From Actinorhabdospora filicis (GTDB lineage: Bacteria; Actinomycetota; Actinomycetes; Mycobacteriales; Micromonosporaceae), in NCBI RefSeq assembly GCF_030269765.1, contig NZ_BSTX01000005.1, positions 1 to 64,000 on the forward strand: a stretch of 64,000 nucleotides of DNA, given 5' to 3'. Both the position numbers and the translations under genes were made by a program. This document shows, one piece after another, positions 54,377 through 63,430 of the stretch (position 1 is its first letter; each line of letters begins with the position of its first letter). The notes under the pieces were generated by a model, which made no database searches, had not been told where the DNA came from, and saw nothing but the letters and a program-made list of their open reading frames with translations.

Positions 54377-54905
54377 GGTGCTCGCTCTTGGAGCGCGGCG
54401 TGAACCCCGTCGCCCGGAACAGTCCCGCCGACTCCTCCGACAGGGCGGTCGCGGTCACCACCGCCAGGCCCTCCGATTCGGCCGCGATGAACAGCCGGGT
54501 GATGAGGGCGGCCCCGATGCCCCGGCGGCGGTGCTCGGCCACCACCCCGAGGTCCCGGAGGGCGGCGACGTCCCGCCCCCGGAACGGGCGCGGAGTCGCC
54601 ACGACGAAGCCGACGACCACGCGGTCGAGCCGGGCGACGAGCCAGAGGCTCGGTTCGAAGGGGGAGCGGGGGTCGTCGACGCGCTCGCTCCACCAGTCCG
54701 CCAGGTCGGGTTCGGCATCGGGGTGGCAGGCGCGGTGGGCGCGGTAGAGCCCGCGGGCATCGTGGTTCGGGTTGAAGGTGGCGATGGTGACGTCCTTCGG
54801 GAGAAGGGCCGGGCGCGGCTGGTCACCATTCAGCACGACACGCAAGGGCGTGCCGAGAGAGCTCTCGATCAAATGTGGTTCCTTCTTCGCGTCGTAACGG
54901 GACAT
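54366..54905 (-). CDS. GNAT-family acetyltransferase ending in a parS site
   Basis: A 179-aa GNAT protein. LGVVAEHRRRGIGAALITRLF (about residues 118-138) is the acetyl-CoA motif. ATG 54905 is preferred; a longer frame from GTG 55001 adds 32 residues of low-complexity Pro/Ser and lacks proper spacing to the ribosome site. A separate 20-codon leader frame with a perfect Shine-Dalgarno lies upstream (54931-54993). The last codons are encoded by parS 3. Acceptor unknown. Confidence 0.78.
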   Translation of the reverse strand: MSRYDAKKEPHLIESSLGTPLRVVLNGDQPRPALLPKDVTIATFNPNHDARGLYRAHRACHPDAEPDLADWWSERVDDPRSPFEPSLWLVARLDRVVVGFVVATPRPFRGRDVAALRDLGVVAEHRRRGIGAALITRLFIAAESEGLAVVTATALSEESAGLFRATGFTPRSKSEHRFT

Positions 54906-54930
54906 CGGTCCCGGGCACGCGCGGCCGCGC

Positions 54931-54993
54931 TCAGATGGCGGCGGCGGGACTCCGATGGCGGAGGACGCCCGGGTGACTGATGTGGGAAGCCAC
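54931..54993 (-). CDS. Possible 20-aa leader peptide before the GNAT gene
   Basis: AAGGAGGT lies 6 nt before GTG 54993, the best Shine-Dalgarno match in the area. The frame MASHISHPGVLRHRSPAAAI ends in TGA at 54931, 25 nt before the GNAT ATG. It may be an upstream regulatory frame; alternatively the same Shine-Dalgarno could serve the GTG at 55001, but that would be directly on top of it. Confidence 0.4.
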   Translation of the reverse strand: MASHISHPGVLRHRSPAAAI

Positions 54994-55051
54994 GGCGTCA
55001 CCTCCTTCGGTTCGCAGGAACCTTGATCCTCTCATGTGGAGAATCAATCGG

Positions 55052-55093
55052 CAACGCCGAAGGGCCGGACGCTCGTCCGGCCCTTCGGCGTTG
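55052..55093 (-). terminator. parB terminator, 19-bp perfect stem
   Basis: The 19-nt arm at 55052-55070 (CAACGCCGAAGGGCC...) pairs without mismatch with 55075-55093 around GCTC. It follows the parB stop on the minus strand; its last base is the first base of parS 4. Confidence 0.88.
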
Positions 55094-55106
55094 TTTCACG
55101 TGAAAC
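55093..55106. other. parS site 4
   Basis: Perfect GTTTCACGTGAAAC between the parB stop (55117) and the parB terminator; it shares one base with the hairpin stem. Confidence 0.93.
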
Positions 55107-55116
55107 GGCGCGGGAG

Positions 55117-56184
55117 CTACTCCGCCGCCTTCTCTTGATCGAGGCGCATCATGTCCACGATTCGCTCCAGGTCGGAGACCGTCGCGAACTCGATCGTGAT
55201 GCGTCCCTTGCGCTGGCCGAGGTTCACCTTCACGCGGGTCTCGAAGTGGTCCGCGAGCCGGTTCGCCAGATCGTCCACGCCGGGCGCGTTGACCCGGGGC
55301 TTCCGGCGGGCGGCCCCACCGGTCTCCGTTTCACGTGAAACATCGGCCTGCTGGACGAGTTCCTCGGTGGTCCGGACGGAGAGCCCCTCGGCGACGATCC
55401 GCTTGGCGAGCGCCTCCTGTGCCTCGGAGGTCGCCAGACCGAGGAGCGCGCGGGCGTGCCCGGCGGACAGGACGCCCGCCGCCACCCGCCGCTGCACGGG
55501 GCCCGGCAGGTTCAGCAGGCGGATGGTGTTGGAGATCTGCGGGCGGCTGCGGCCGATGCGGCGGGACAGCTCCTCCTGCGTCACCCCGAACTCCTCCAGC
55601 AGCTGCTGGTAGGCCGCGCCCTCTTCGAGCGGGTTCAGCTGCGCGCGGTGGATGTTCTCCAGGAGGGCGTCGCGGAGCATGTCCTCGTCGCGGGTGTCCC
55701 GGATGATCGCCGGGATCGACTCCAGCCCGAGTCCGCGGGAGGCCCGCAGCCGCCGCTCGCCCATGATGAGCTCGTAGCGGGAGAGGGTGCCCTCCTCGGT
55801 CTCCTGGATGTAGGGCCGCACGACGATCGGCTGGAGGAGCCCGACCTCGCGGATGGACGCCTTCAGCTCCTCCAGGGCCTCCTCGTCGAAGACCTCACGC
55901 GGCTGCTTCGGGTTGACCACGATCGCGTCGAGCGGGACGACCCGGAACTTCGCGCCCGGGACGGGGGACAGGCCCGGCGTCTCGTCCTCGGCCGGCGGCG
56001 CCTGCACCACGGGGGCGGGCGGCACCGTTTCACGTGAAACATCGACCTGCGCCGGAACCGGCGGCTTGTCGATCACGGCCACCGGGGCCGGAGCGGGCGG
56101 CGCCTCGGAGGTCAGTTCGGAGACGTCGGTGGGGATGAGGGCGCCGAGTCCACGGCCGAGCCCACGTCGCTTCGGAGGAGCCAT
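55117..56184 (-). CDS. parB: Chromosome-partitioning CTPase ParB
   Basis: A 355-aa ParB. It starts [18 protein letters not shown], the usual N-terminal signature. The ParB/Srx CTPase domain (about residues 79-175) includes NPKQPREVF and [10 protein letters not shown]; the helix-turn-helix [22 protein letters not shown] (about 210-232) recognises parS, and the C-terminal dimer domain ends [15 protein letters not shown]. Two linker stretches read DVSRET (residues 48-53 and about 281-286) and are encoded by parS sites 6 and 5. ATG 56184 shares one base with the parA stop. ParB loads on parS and spreads to segregate the origin. Confidence 0.96.
   Translation of the reverse strand: MAPPKRRGLGRGLGALIPTDVSELTSEAPPAPAPVAVIDKPPVPAQVDVSRETVPPAPVVQAPPAEDETPGLSPVPGAKFRVVPLDAIVVNPKQPREVFDEEALEELKASIREVGLLQPIVVRPYIQETEEGTLSRYELIMGERRLRASRGLGLESIPAIIRDTRDEDMLRDALLENIHRAQLNPLEEGAAYQQLLEEFGVTQEELSRRIGRSRPQISNTIRLLNLPGPVQRRVAAGVLSAGHARALLGLATSEAQEALAKRIVAEGLSVRTTEELVQQADVSRETETGGAARRKPRVNAPGVDDLANRLADHFETRVKVNLGQRKGRITIEFATVSDLERIVDMMRLDQEKAAE
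55328..55341. other. parS site 5 (inside parB)
   Basis: Perfect GTTTCACGTGAAAC within the parB coding sequence, read on the minus strand as VSRET in the linker before the C-terminal dimer domain. Confidence 0.93.
56027..56040. other. parS site 6 (inside parB)
   Basis: Perfect GTTTCACGTGAAAC within the parB N-terminal linker, read as VSRET (residues 49-53). Confidence 0.93.
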
Positions 56185-57398
56185 CAGCGCTCGCCTCCCA
56201 TCGCGGCGCCGCGAACGGCGATCTCTTCGGCGGCTTCGAAGTAGCTCGTCGCGCCACGCGATCCGGGGTCGTAGGTCATGACCGACTGGCCGTAGCCCGG
56301 CGCCTCGGACACGCGCACGTTGCGGGGGACGACGGACTTGAGGACGGTGTCCCCGAAGTGCCCGCGCACCTCCTGCTCGACCTGGTCGGCGAGTTTGGTG
56401 CGGCTGTCGTACATCGTCAGCAGGATCGTGGAGACGCGCAGGTGCGGGTTCAGGTGCGCCTTGACGAGCTCGATGTTGCGCAGGAGCTGGCCGAGTCCCT
56501 CCAGGGCGTAGTACTCGCACTGGATCGGGATGAGCACCTCGGCCGCGGCCACCATCGCGTTGACGGTGAGCAGTCCGAGGGACGGCGGGCAGTCGATGAA
56601 GACGTAGTCGAGCTCCTGCTCGAAGCCCTCGATCGCCATCCGCAGCCGCGATTCGCGCGCCACCATCGACACCAGCTCCACCTCGGAGCCGGCCAGGTCG
56701 ATGGTCGCCGGGACGCACCACAGGTTCGGGATGCCCTCGACGGACGCGGCGACCTCGTTCAGCGGCACGCTCTCGATGAGCGAGTCGTAGATGCTCGGCA
56801 CCTCGGTGTGGTGCTCGACGCCGAGGCCCGTGGACGCGTTCCCCTGCGGGTCGAGGTCGATCACCATGACCCGGTTCCCATGCAGCGCAAGGGATACAGC
56901 CAAGTTCACCGCCGAGGTCGTCTTACCGACGCCGCCCTTCTGGTTGGCCACGGCGATGATCCGGCAGTGCGGCGGACGCGGCATCAGCACGTCCCCACCC
57001 GGGTTCAGGACCTTCACCGCGCGCTTCGCCTCCAGGGCGAGCGGCAGGTCGTCCTCTTCCTCCGCGGGCTTCCGCGGCCCGGACGGCAGCGCGGCGGCGG
57101 CGGCCTTCTCCTCATTGGCGTGCCGCCCGCCCCGGCTCTGCGGGTACACCCCGCCGGGGCCCACTCTGCTGGCTCTGCGTTCTGATTCGTCGTCGGTGTA
57201 GATCTGCCGCATCTCTCGCTCCCCCGGATCGGTCGTTTCTCGCCTCGGCTTGTCGACTCTTAAAGGAGCAGCCTCATGTGATGACTTCCCGGCGGCCTGA
57301 GCGGCGTCGAGCATCTCCCGGATCCGCCGATGGCTCGAATTGCCGCCCAGCGGGGTCGCATCTTCAGACATCATCCACACCCTCGTCGCGTAGGACAC
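56184..57398 (-). CDS. parA: Chromosome-partitioning ATPase ParA (Soj-like)
   Basis: A Walker-type ATPase, 404 aa from GTG 57398. [21 protein letters not shown] carries the deviant Walker A (KGGVGKT, about residues 151-157), [13 protein letters not shown] the A' motif, and [12 protein letters not shown] Walker B. The first about 140 residues are an extension rich in charged and low-complexity sequence, with internal starts at ATG 57371 and ATG 57212 (MRQIYTDD); the true start is uncertain. ParA moves ParB-parS complexes. It overlaps parB by one base (TGATG). Confidence 0.94.
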   Translation of the reverse strand: MSYATRVWMMSEDATPLGGNSSHRRIREMLDAAQAAGKSSHEAAPLRVDKPRRETTDPGEREMRQIYTDDESERRASRVGPGGVYPQSRGGRHANEEKAAAAALPSGPRKPAEEEDDLPLALEAKRAVKVLNPGGDVLMPRPPHCRIIAVANQKGGVGKTTSAVNLAVSLALHGNRVMVIDLDPQGNASTGLGVEHHTEVPSIYDSLIESVPLNEVAASVEGIPNLWCVPATIDLAGSEVELVSMVARESRLRMAIEGFEQELDYVFIDCPPSLGLLTVNAMVAAAEVLIPIQCEYYALEGLGQLLRNIELVKAHLNPHLRVSTILLTMYDSRTKLADQVEQEVRGHFGDTVLKSVVPRNVRVSEAPGYGQSVMTYDPGSRGATSYFEAAEEIAVRGAAMGGER

Positions 57399-57416
57399 GA
57401 CACGCGCGCGGCCGAT

Positions 57417-57430
57417 GTTTCACGTGAAAC
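57417..57430. other. parS site 7
   Basis: Perfect GTTTCACGTGAAAC 18 bp upstream of the parA start (minus strand), probably inside its promoter, so ParB could autoregulate parAB. Confidence 0.93.
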
Positions 57431-57522
57431 GAGCGCGCGCATGCCACGACAGACTACGAGGCTTCGGTGCACCGTCGCCATCCGACACCCGGGTATCCGA
57501 TACGCGAGTTGAAGCCGCGCAT

Positions 57523-57536
57523 GTTTCACGTGAAAC
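57523..57536. other. parS site 8
   Basis: Perfect GTTTCACGTGAAAC in the 280-bp gap between parA and the DUF4253 gene, 106 bp from site 7. Confidence 0.93.
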
Positions 57537-57589
57537 GGCGACCGGCGGAGCAGGGGAGCGGTCGCGATGAGGGCTCGGGAGGAGAGTGT

Positions 57590-57603
57590 GTTTCACGTGA
57601 AAC
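57590..57603. other. parS site 9
   Basis: Perfect GTTTCACGTGAAAC, 67 bp from site 8 and 64 bp before the TACATT box of the DUF4253 gene. Confidence 0.93.
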
Positions 57604-57678
57604 ATCGCCGGATCGCCCGCCTCGCAAGGGTTTGGGCGACCGCGCAAGCCCGTCGCGGGGATCGGCTACATTCCCGGG

Positions 57679-58395
57679 ATGCTCGCTGATCTGCTCGCCG
57701 CCCACCCCGTGCCGCTCCCGCCCGGCCGGATCATCCACGGCGACGAGGGCGACGGGAGTGAGTCGCACTGGCTCTCGGACGGGCCGATCGGGATCTCCCT
57801 CTGGCGCGACCTGGTCGCCACCCGCGCGGCCACCGGCCTGGCGCCCGTACTCGCCGCCCCACTCGACGACGACCCCCGCGAACCGTTCCGCCCGTGGGGA
57901 TCGGGGGAGTGCTTCCCCGACGACACGAGCTCACCCGCCGCACACGACCCGGCCGCGACACTCGCGCGATGGTGGGAACGCCGCGGCGACGGGCGCGCGT
58001 GGCCCGGCACAGCAGCGGGGGAGTCGTTCGCCGTCGAGGCGGCCGACCGCTCGGAGGACGAGCTGGCGGAGGAGCTGCTGGCCGTGCGTCAGCCGCTGAG
58101 GCTCGTGCTGGCCCGGGGACGCAGCGCCGCCGAGGCGCTGGCGTCCGCGGGATGGTCGGGCCCGGCCAACTACGGGGCCGACTTCGCGCCCTATACCGCG
58201 ATCCTCGCCGACTGGGAGCGGCGCTACGGTGCCCGTGTGGTCGCCGCCGGATTCGCCGAACTGTGGGTGAGTCTGGCCGTCCCGCCGGCCGACCCGGTCC
58301 GCGTGGCCGGTGAGCATCTGGCCTTCTGCCCGGACCACACCGTCCAGGGGCCGGGCCTCGCGGCCTCCACCCGCTGGCACTTCTGGTGGGACTGA
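57679..58395 (+). CDS. DUF4253 family protein
   Basis: A 238-aa protein. The C-terminal half (about residues 140-238) matches DUF4253: NYGADFAPYTAILADWERRYGARVVAAGFAELWVSLAVPP and a Trp-rich end (STRWHFWWD). The N-terminal part is variable and acidic. TACATT ends 6 nt before ATG 57679, a leaderless pattern. Function unknown; the family is common beside the actinobacterial parAB locus as far as I recall. Confidence 0.83.
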   Translation: MLADLLAAHPVPLPPGRIIHGDEGDGSESHWLSDGPIGISLWRDLVATRAATGLAPVLAAPLDDDPREPFRPWGSGECFPDDTSSPAAHDPAATLARWWERRGDGRAWPGTAAGESFAVEAADRSEDELAEELLAVRQPLRLVLARGRSAAEALASAGWSGPANYGADFAPYTAILADWERRYGARVVAAGFAELWVSLAVPPADPVRVAGEHLAFCPDHTVQGPGLAASTRWHFWWD

Positions 58396-58414
58396 CCCGT
58401 CCCACCGCACACGA

Positions 58415-58446
58415 AACGGCGGCCGGATCCCCACCCGACCGCCGTT
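58415..58446. terminator. Hairpin terminator between DUF4253 and rsmG genes
   Basis: AACGGCGG pairs with CCGCCGTT (8 bp), with further pairing CCGG/CCCG partly inside a 16-nt loop. It serves the two convergent genes. Confidence 0.6.
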
Positions 58447-58470
58447 AAGCGAAAAAGCGAAAACCAGCCC

Positions 58471-59130
58471 CTACCCCCGGCGCGGTACCCGCACCACCGT
58501 CGTCGGCGGCTCCAGCATCCCCACGCCGCACAGCACGAGTTCCGGCTCGCCGCCGCGCGCCTTGCGGATCGCGCGGGCATGCTCGGTCATCTCCTCCTGC
58601 GCCGAGCCGCCCTTCATGGCCAGCAGCTCGCCGCCGCGCGCGACCAGGGGCAGGCACCAGCGGCTCAGCTTGCCGAGGTCGGCGACCGCGCGGGCGGTCA
58701 CCACGGGCGCGGCGACGTCGCAATCCTCCGCCCGGCCACGGAAGACGGTGACGTTGTCCAGCCCGAGGGCGGCGACCGCCTCCTCCAGGAATGTGGTCCG
58801 GCGCAGCATCGGCTCCACCAGCATCAGCTGGAGGTCCGGGCGCGCGATGGCCAGCGGGATTCCGGGCAGGCCCGCCCCCGAGCCCACGTCGATCACCGCC
58901 GTCCCCTCGTCGATCAGTTCACCCAGGACCGCACAGTTCAGCAGGTGCCGGTCCCACAGGCGCGGGACCTCGCGCGGCCCGATCAGGCCGCGCGTGACGC
59001 CGTCGGTGGCGAGCAGCTCGGCGTAGGCCTCCGCGAGGGGCAGCCGGTCGCCGAAGAGAGAAGTGGCCACCACGAGGAACGGCCCCTCCGCGAGGGAGGG
59101 GCCGTTCGGGGTCGGTTCGGCCGAACTCAA
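58471..59130 (-). CDS. rsmG: 16S rRNA m7G527 methyltransferase RsmG (GidB)
   Basis: A 219-aa SAM methyltransferase that modifies G527 of 16S rRNA, the site linked to streptomycin sensitivity. AVIDVGSGAGLPGIPLAIARP (about residues 78-98) is the SAM loop and VTARAVADLGKLSRWCLPLVARGG the C-terminal signature. TTG 59130 overlaps the jag stop (TTGA, 4 bp). It is the last gene of the rpmH-rnpA-yidD-yidC-jag-rsmG operon. Confidence 0.93.
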   Translation of the reverse strand: MSSAEPTPNGPSLAEGPFLVVATSLFGDRLPLAEAYAELLATDGVTRGLIGPREVPRLWDRHLLNCAVLGELIDEGTAVIDVGSGAGLPGIPLAIARPDLQLMLVEPMLRRTTFLEEAVAALGLDNVTVFRGRAEDCDVAAPVVTARAVADLGKLSRWCLPLVARGGELLAMKGGSAQEEMTEHARAIRKARGGEPELVLCGVGMLEPPTTVVRVPRRG

Positions 59131-59633
59131 GCCGGGCTCACGATCACGCGGCGGTCGGGTTCGACACCCTCGGATTCGCTCACCACGTCCTTGCGGGCGT
59201 TGATGACGTCGTGCACGCACTTGCGCTCGAAGGCGTTCATCGGGTCGAGACGAACGGGGTTGCCGTACTGGGCGACCTCGTCGGCGACCTTCTTGGCGAG
59301 GGCCTGGAGCTCGCTGCGACGGGTGGCGCGGAAGCCGCCGATGTCGAGCATGAGCCGGCTGTGCTCGCCGTTCTTGCGGAACACCGCGAGGCGGGTCAGC
59401 TCCTGGAGGGCCTCCAGGGTGGCGCCGGCGGGTCCGACGAGCTGGGTCAGGCCCGCTCCGACGACCTCCACGATGGGACGGTCGTCCTTCACGAGCTCAT
59501 CGATGTCCCCGTCGAGGTCGAGGATGTCGAGGAGGCCCTCGACGTAGTCGGCCGCGATCTCGCTCTGCTGGAACAAGGCATCGGTGTCCACCCCGGCCCC
59601 GGACTGCGCAACTTCTGTGGTCGTGTCAGCCAC
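59127..59633 (-). CDS. jag: RNA-binding protein Jag (KH-II and R3H)
   Basis: A 168-aa protein. After an N-terminal helix region (about residues 1-60) comes a KH domain (VEVVGAGLTQLVGPAGATLEALQELTRLAV) and an R3H domain (about 110-168, ending NARKDVVSESEGVEPDRRVIV). Jag/KhpB binds RNA and influences cell-wall growth in other bacteria. GTG 59633 follows GAGAGAGG; it lies between yidC (14-bp gap) and rsmG (4-bp overlap). Confidence 0.92.
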   Translation of the reverse strand: MADTTTEVAQSGAGVDTDALFQQSEIAADYVEGLLDILDLDGDIDELVKDDRPIVEVVGAGLTQLVGPAGATLEALQELTRLAVFRKNGEHSRLMLDIGGFRATRRSELQALAKKVADEVAQYGNPVRLDPMNAFERKCVHDVINARKDVVSESEGVEPDRRVIVSPA

Positions 59634-59647
59634 GTGCTGCCTCTCTC

Positions 59648-60610
59648 TTACTTCCCGGCACCCTTGCGGGTGCCGCCCTTTTTCGGGTTGGCCGGGCGCG
59701 CGCCGGGCTTGGGCGCGAGTTCCTTCTGACGGCTCTCAGCCTCGACGCGGGCCTTCTCGGCCGCCTTCGAGCCCGGCTTCCCGGTGGTCTTGCCCCCGGA
59801 GGTCGCCATCTTGGGCGGCGGATACTTCCGCAGCACCCACATCTGCTGACCGAGGGAGAATCCATTCGAGATCACCCAGTACAGGACCACACCGAGCGGG
59901 AACATCACGCCGGAGATGAGCAGCGTAGCCGGGATGCCGTAGAGCATCAGGCGCTGCATCATCTTCTGCTGGCGGTCCTCGGCCCAGCCGGTCTTGAGGA
60001 TCATCTGACGCGAGGTCATGTAGGTCGTGAAGACCATCGTCGCGATCAGGACGGAGGCGACGATCTTGACGGTGACCTGGCTGCTGCCGACCGACGTGAG
60101 CTGGTCGGCGGCGGTGCGGAAGGAGGACCAGATCGGCGCGTTGAACAGGCGCGAGTCCAGGAAGCTGTCGAACTGATCGGCCGACCAGCCGTAAAGCGTC
60201 TTCTGGGTGTTGCCCGGGTGCACGCGGCGCAGGACGTGCAGCAGACCGATGAACACCGGCGACTGGAGCAGGATGGGAAGGCAGCCCATGAGCGGGTTGG
60301 CCTTCTCCTTGCGGTACAGCTCCATGAGCTGCTTCTGCATTTCCTGGCGGTCGTGCTTGTACTTGGTCTGGAGCTCCTTGACCTTCGGCTGGAGCGCCTG
60401 CATGGCCCGCTGCGACTTGATCTGCTTGACGAACAGCGGGAACACCAGGATCCGGATGGTGATCACCAGGAAGATGATCGCCAGGATCCACGACCAGTCC
60501 GTGCCGAGAAAGCGGCCGTCGGGCAGGATCGAGTCCCAGAGGGAATGCCAGCTCAGCAGGAGCCACGAAATGCTCCAATAGAGCCATTCGAGCGGGAAGA
60601 TGCCCGACAC
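59648..60610 (-). CDS. yidC: Membrane insertase YidC (Oxa1 family)
   Basis: A 320-aa insertase of the short Gram-positive type. Five helices are seen: WLYWSISWLLLSWHSL, ILAIIFLVITIRILVFPLFV, then LMGCLPILLQSPVFIGL, the VASVLIATMVFTTYM region and LMLYGIPATLLISGVMFPLGVVLYW. The positively charged Arg in helix 2 (TIRILVFP) is the hydrophilic groove residue. The C-terminal tail is basic (KPGSKAAEKARVE). GTG 60610 directly abuts the yidD stop, as is usual. Confidence 0.94.
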   Translation of the reverse strand: MSGIFPLEWLYWSISWLLLSWHSLWDSILPDGRFLGTDWSWILAIIFLVITIRILVFPLFVKQIKSQRAMQALQPKVKELQTKYKHDRQEMQKQLMELYRKEKANPLMGCLPILLQSPVFIGLLHVLRRVHPGNTQKTLYGWSADQFDSFLDSRLFNAPIWSSFRTAADQLTSVGSSQVTVKIVASVLIATMVFTTYMTSRQMILKTGWAEDRQQKMMQRLMLYGIPATLLISGVMFPLGVVLYWVISNGFSLGQQMWVLRKYPPPKMATSGGKTTGKPGSKAAEKARVEAESRQKELAPKPGARPANPKKGGTRKGAGK

Positions 60611-60871
60611 CTAGTACTCCTTCTGCTCAGGCTCGGTGGCGCTGCGCCCCCTAGCCGGAGGGACCGGGTCGTAACCGCCCGGGTGGAACGGGTGGCAGCG
60701 CAGCAGCCTGCGGACCGCCAGGTGGAACCCTCGCGCCGCCCCGTGCGTCTCGACCGCCTCCAAGGCGTAAGCGCTACAGGACGGGTAGAAGCGGCAGCGG
60801 GCCGGCAGTGCCGGGCTTATCCATCGACGGTACGCGACGATGGGCAGCGACAGGAGCCGGGCCATGGTCAT
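60611..60871 (-). CDS. yidD: Membrane-insertion efficiency factor YidD
   Basis: An 86-aa YidD protein: [32 protein letters not shown] with three conserved cysteines and [12 protein letters not shown] at about residues 60-71. ATG 60871 overlaps the rnpA stop (ATGA, 4 bp). It assists YidC. Extension of the frame further upstream would overlap rnpA wholly and is rejected. Confidence 0.93.
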   Translation of the reverse strand: MTMARLLSLPIVAYRRWISPALPARCRFYPSCSAYALEAVETHGAARGFHLAVRRLLRCHPFHPGGYDPVPPARGRSATEPEQKEY

Positions 60872-61218
60872 CCGCGACGCTCCCGGGGCTTGCGGGCCAG
60901 CGCGATCGCCGCGTCCAGATCGGCGGCGAGTTCGGCGTAACCGCGCTCCGCGGCGAGGGGGAGTGCCCTTACCACCACGTCGGTTCCGGGCGTCCATGCC
61001 GGGAGCCGCTCGGCGACGAGGTGACGGAGCCGTCTCTTCACGCGGTTGCGCACCACGGCGCCGCCGACGGCCTTGGACACGACGAAACCCGCCCGTGCCC
61101 CATGAGCGCCGTCTCCCTGCTTGAGGTGGACGACTACCGCGCCGCGAGCAGCGCGACGTCCCCGCATGGTGGCGGAGAAGTCAGCGCGGTTCCGCAGCCG
61201 CGCGGCCTTGGGCAGCAC
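60868..61218 (-). CDS. rnpA: Ribonuclease P protein component
   Basis: A 116-aa Rnp[26 protein letters not shown] is the N-terminal RNA-binding strand region, and [21 protein letters not shown] (about residues 52-72) is the RNR signature that contacts RNase P RNA. GTG 61218 is the start; it is 38 bp after rpmH. It trims 5' ends of tRNA precursors. Confidence 0.94.
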   Translation of the reverse strand: MLPKAARLRNRADFSATMRGRRAARGAVVVHLKQGDGAHGARAGFVVSKAVGGAVVRNRVKRRLRHLVAERLPAWTPGTDVVVRALPLAAERGYAELAADLDAAIALARKPRERRG

Positions 61219-61256
61219 GAGCGGGCCTCTTCAAAAGTCTGGTGAACGCCGGGGCG

Positions 61257-61394
61257 TCAGGCCGACAGGCGCTCGCGGCCCTTGCGACGACGCAGGGCGA
61301 TGATGGCGCGCCCGGCACGGGTGCGCATGCGCAGCCGGAAGCCGTGGGTCTTCGCGCGGCGGCGGTTGTTCGGCTGGAAGGTGCGCTTGCTCAC
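61257..61394 (-). CDS. rpmH: Ribosomal protein bL34
   Basis: The 45-aa L34 begins at GTG 61394 ([22 protein letters not shown]) and ends [11 protein letters not shown], a complete and normal sequence. It heads the leftward operon to rsmG and is divergent from dnaA, the standard origin arrangement. Confidence 0.96.
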   Translation of the reverse strand: MSKRTFQPNNRRRAKTHGFRLRMRTRAGRAIIALRRRKGRERLSA

Positions 61395-61619
61395 GGTCGG
61401 GACTCCAAGTTCGGTATTGCGGGGTCCGGCTCGGAGTTGAGCCGGTCGTCTGACGCGCCGGGGCGTGACACCCATCGATACCGGGGCGGCTCACGCGCGT
61501 GGCTGCACCAGCGTACCAATGGGCATGCGACAGCCCGGATACGGCCGGTCAACAGTACTTGGGTCGCCTGGAAGCGGCAACTCGGGGCCGGGTGGAGCGA
61601 CGTCCCCACCACGCGGCGA

Positions 61620-61832
61620 TAATCCACAGGCACCTGTGGACAACGCTTGTGCACAGGCCCGCCAGAGACTAGCGTGCCAGCTGCGTGCGGGTCATCCGGG
61701 CATCGCTTCCATACTCGAAACCGACTGCGCCGCACCATTGTGTCGTGATATGCCCGATTTTTTTCGGGGCGGAGTTCACAGAGGCGGCACACCCCACAGG
61801 TCGTGCACAGCCTGTGGATAACCTGTGGATAA
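61620..61832. promoter_or_regulatory. dnaA upstream region with four DnaA boxes
   Basis: Within the 467-bp rpmH-dnaA gap: TAATCCACA (61620-61628), TGTGGACAA (61635-61643, a perfect reverse TTGTCCACA), and tandem TGTGGATAA at 61813-61821 and 61824-61832 (reverse of TTATCCACA), 11 bp apart. They fit DnaA autoregulation. No other gene is visible in the gap. Confidence 0.75.
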
Positions 61833-61861
61833 CCGATCACGATCATGGGGGTGGGACCGCC

Positions 61862-63430
61862 GTGGCAGGCGACACGACCGATGGCATGCCGACCGCTTCA
61901 ATCGACCTCACCGTCGTCTGGCGGCTGGTGGCCGAAGAACTGAGCGGCTCGGGCCTGTCGGCGCAGCAGCGCGCCTGGCTCCGCCTCACCCAGCCCCTCG
62001 GGCTCTTCGAGGACACCGTCATCATCGCCGCGCCGAACCAGTTCGCGCGCGAGGCCTTCGAGTCCCGGCTGCGGACCACGCTCACCGAGGCGCTCGGGCA
62101 CCACCTGGCCCGCCCGGTGCAGATCGCGGTGACCGTGCGTCCCCCCGCGCCCGACGAGCAGCCCGCGCCCCAGCAGGCGCCGCTGCCGCTGCCTCCCCAG
62201 CCGCACCCGCAGGCGCCCGTGCACAACCTGGCCCCGATCGAGCCGGCCCCGCCGGTCGTCCCGCGCCAGCCCGAGCCCCCGGTCTACGTCCCGCCGGTGG
62301 CGCCCCCGTCGCCGATCGACGACACCTCGCCGGCCGACCGCTCGCCGATGCCGCAGCGCCCGGTGGGGGCGCAGAACACGTCCTCGGTACCGGCCAACGC
62401 CTCGCGGCTGAACGCCAAGTACAACTTCGACACCTTCGTCATCGGCTCCTCCAACCGCTTCGCGCACGCCGCCGCGGTCGCCGTCGCCGAATCGCCCGCC
62501 AAGGCCTACAACCCGCTCTTCATCTACGGGGACTCCGGGCTGGGCAAGACGCACCTCGTGCACGCCATCGGCCACTACGCCACCGGGCTGGGCAACGCCC
62601 GCAGCGTCCGGTACGTGTCGACCGAGGAGTTCACCAACGACTTCATCAACTCCCTGCGCGACGACAAGCGGCAGGCCTTCCAGCGCCGCTACCGCGACGT
62701 CGACATCCTCCTCATCGACGACATCCAGTTCCTGGAGCGCGCCGAGCGGACGCAGGAGGAGTTCTTCCACACCTTCAACACCCTCCACAACGCCAACAAG
62801 CAGATCGTCATCACCTCCGACCGCTCGCCCAAGCAGCTGTCGACCCTCGAAGACCGTCTGCGCACCCGCTTCGAGTGGGGCCTGCTGGCCGACATCCAGC
62901 CGCCGGACCTGGAGACGCGCATCGCGATCCTCCAGAAGAAGGCCGCCCAGGAGCGCCTGGACGCCCCGCCGGACGCCCTAGAGTACATCGCCAGCCGCAT
63001 CCAGCACTCCATCCGCGAGCTGGAGGGCGCCCTCATCCGGGTGACCGCCTTCGCCAGCCTCAACCGGGCCCCGATCGACCGGAGCCTGGCCGAGCAGGTC
63101 CTGTCCGACTACATCCCGGACAACGACGGCCCGCCGGACGTGTCGGCCGAGGACATCATGAAGGCCACCGCGGTTTACTTCTCGGTCAGCAACGAGGACC
63201 TGTGCGGGCACTCGCGCTCGCGCGTCCTGGTCAACGCGCGCCAGGTCGCCATGTACCTGTGCCGTGAGCTGACCGACCTCTCGCTGCCGCGCATCGGGCA
63301 GGCCTTCGGTGGCCGTGACCACACCACGGTCATGCACGCCGACCGCAAGATCCGCAAGCAGATGGCCGAACGGCGGACCCTGTACAACCAGATCGCCGAG
63401 CTGACCAACCGGATCAAGCAGCAGAACTGA
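61862..63430 (+). CDS. dnaA: Replication initiator DnaA
   Basis: A 522-aa DnaA. Domain I covers about residues 1-95; domain II is a Pro-rich linker of about 90 residues ([20 protein letters not shown]), long as in many actinomycetes. Domain III (about 185-400) has Walker [16 protein letters not shown] and Walker [13 protein letters not shown]; domain IV (about 425-522) has the box-binding [18 protein letters not shown] 61862 is chosen; ATG 61886 is an alternative, and upstream frame positions run into the box region. It melts oriC, located directly downstream. Confidence 0.96.
   Translation: MAGDTTDGMPTASIDLTVVWRLVAEELSGSGLSAQQRAWLRLTQPLGLFEDTVIIAAPNQFAREAFESRLRTTLTEALGHHLARPVQIAVTVRPPAPDEQPAPQQAPLPLPPQPHPQAPVHNLAPIEPAPPVVPRQPEPPVYVPPVAPPSPIDDTSPADRSPMPQRPVGAQNTSSVPANASRLNAKYNFDTFVIGSSNRFAHAAAVAVAESPAKAYNPLFIYGDSGLGKTHLVHAIGHYATGLGNARSVRYVSTEEFTNDFINSLRDDKRQAFQRRYRDVDILLIDDIQFLERAERTQEEFFHTFNTLHNANKQIVITSDRSPKQLSTLEDRLRTRFEWGLLADIQPPDLETRIAILQKKAAQERLDAPPDALEYIASRIQHSIRELEGALIRVTAFASLNRAPIDRSLAEQVLSDYIPDNDGPPDVSAEDIMKATAVYFSVSNEDLCGHSRSRVLVNARQVAMYLCRELTDLSLPRIGQAFGGRDHTTVMHADRKIRKQMAERRTLYNQIAELTNRIKQQN

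Noticed and set aside
53884-54693. Minus-strand frame with GVP collagen-like repeats
   Set aside because: The repeats come from the 9-bp DNA tandem repeat; the frame crosses two parS sites and a terminator and is antisense-phase to the real GNAT gene.
59657-59674. GGCACCC/GGGTGCC hairpin followed by CCTTTTT near the yidC end
   Set aside because: It lies inside the yidC coding sequence, and the T run follows on the strand opposite to transcription.
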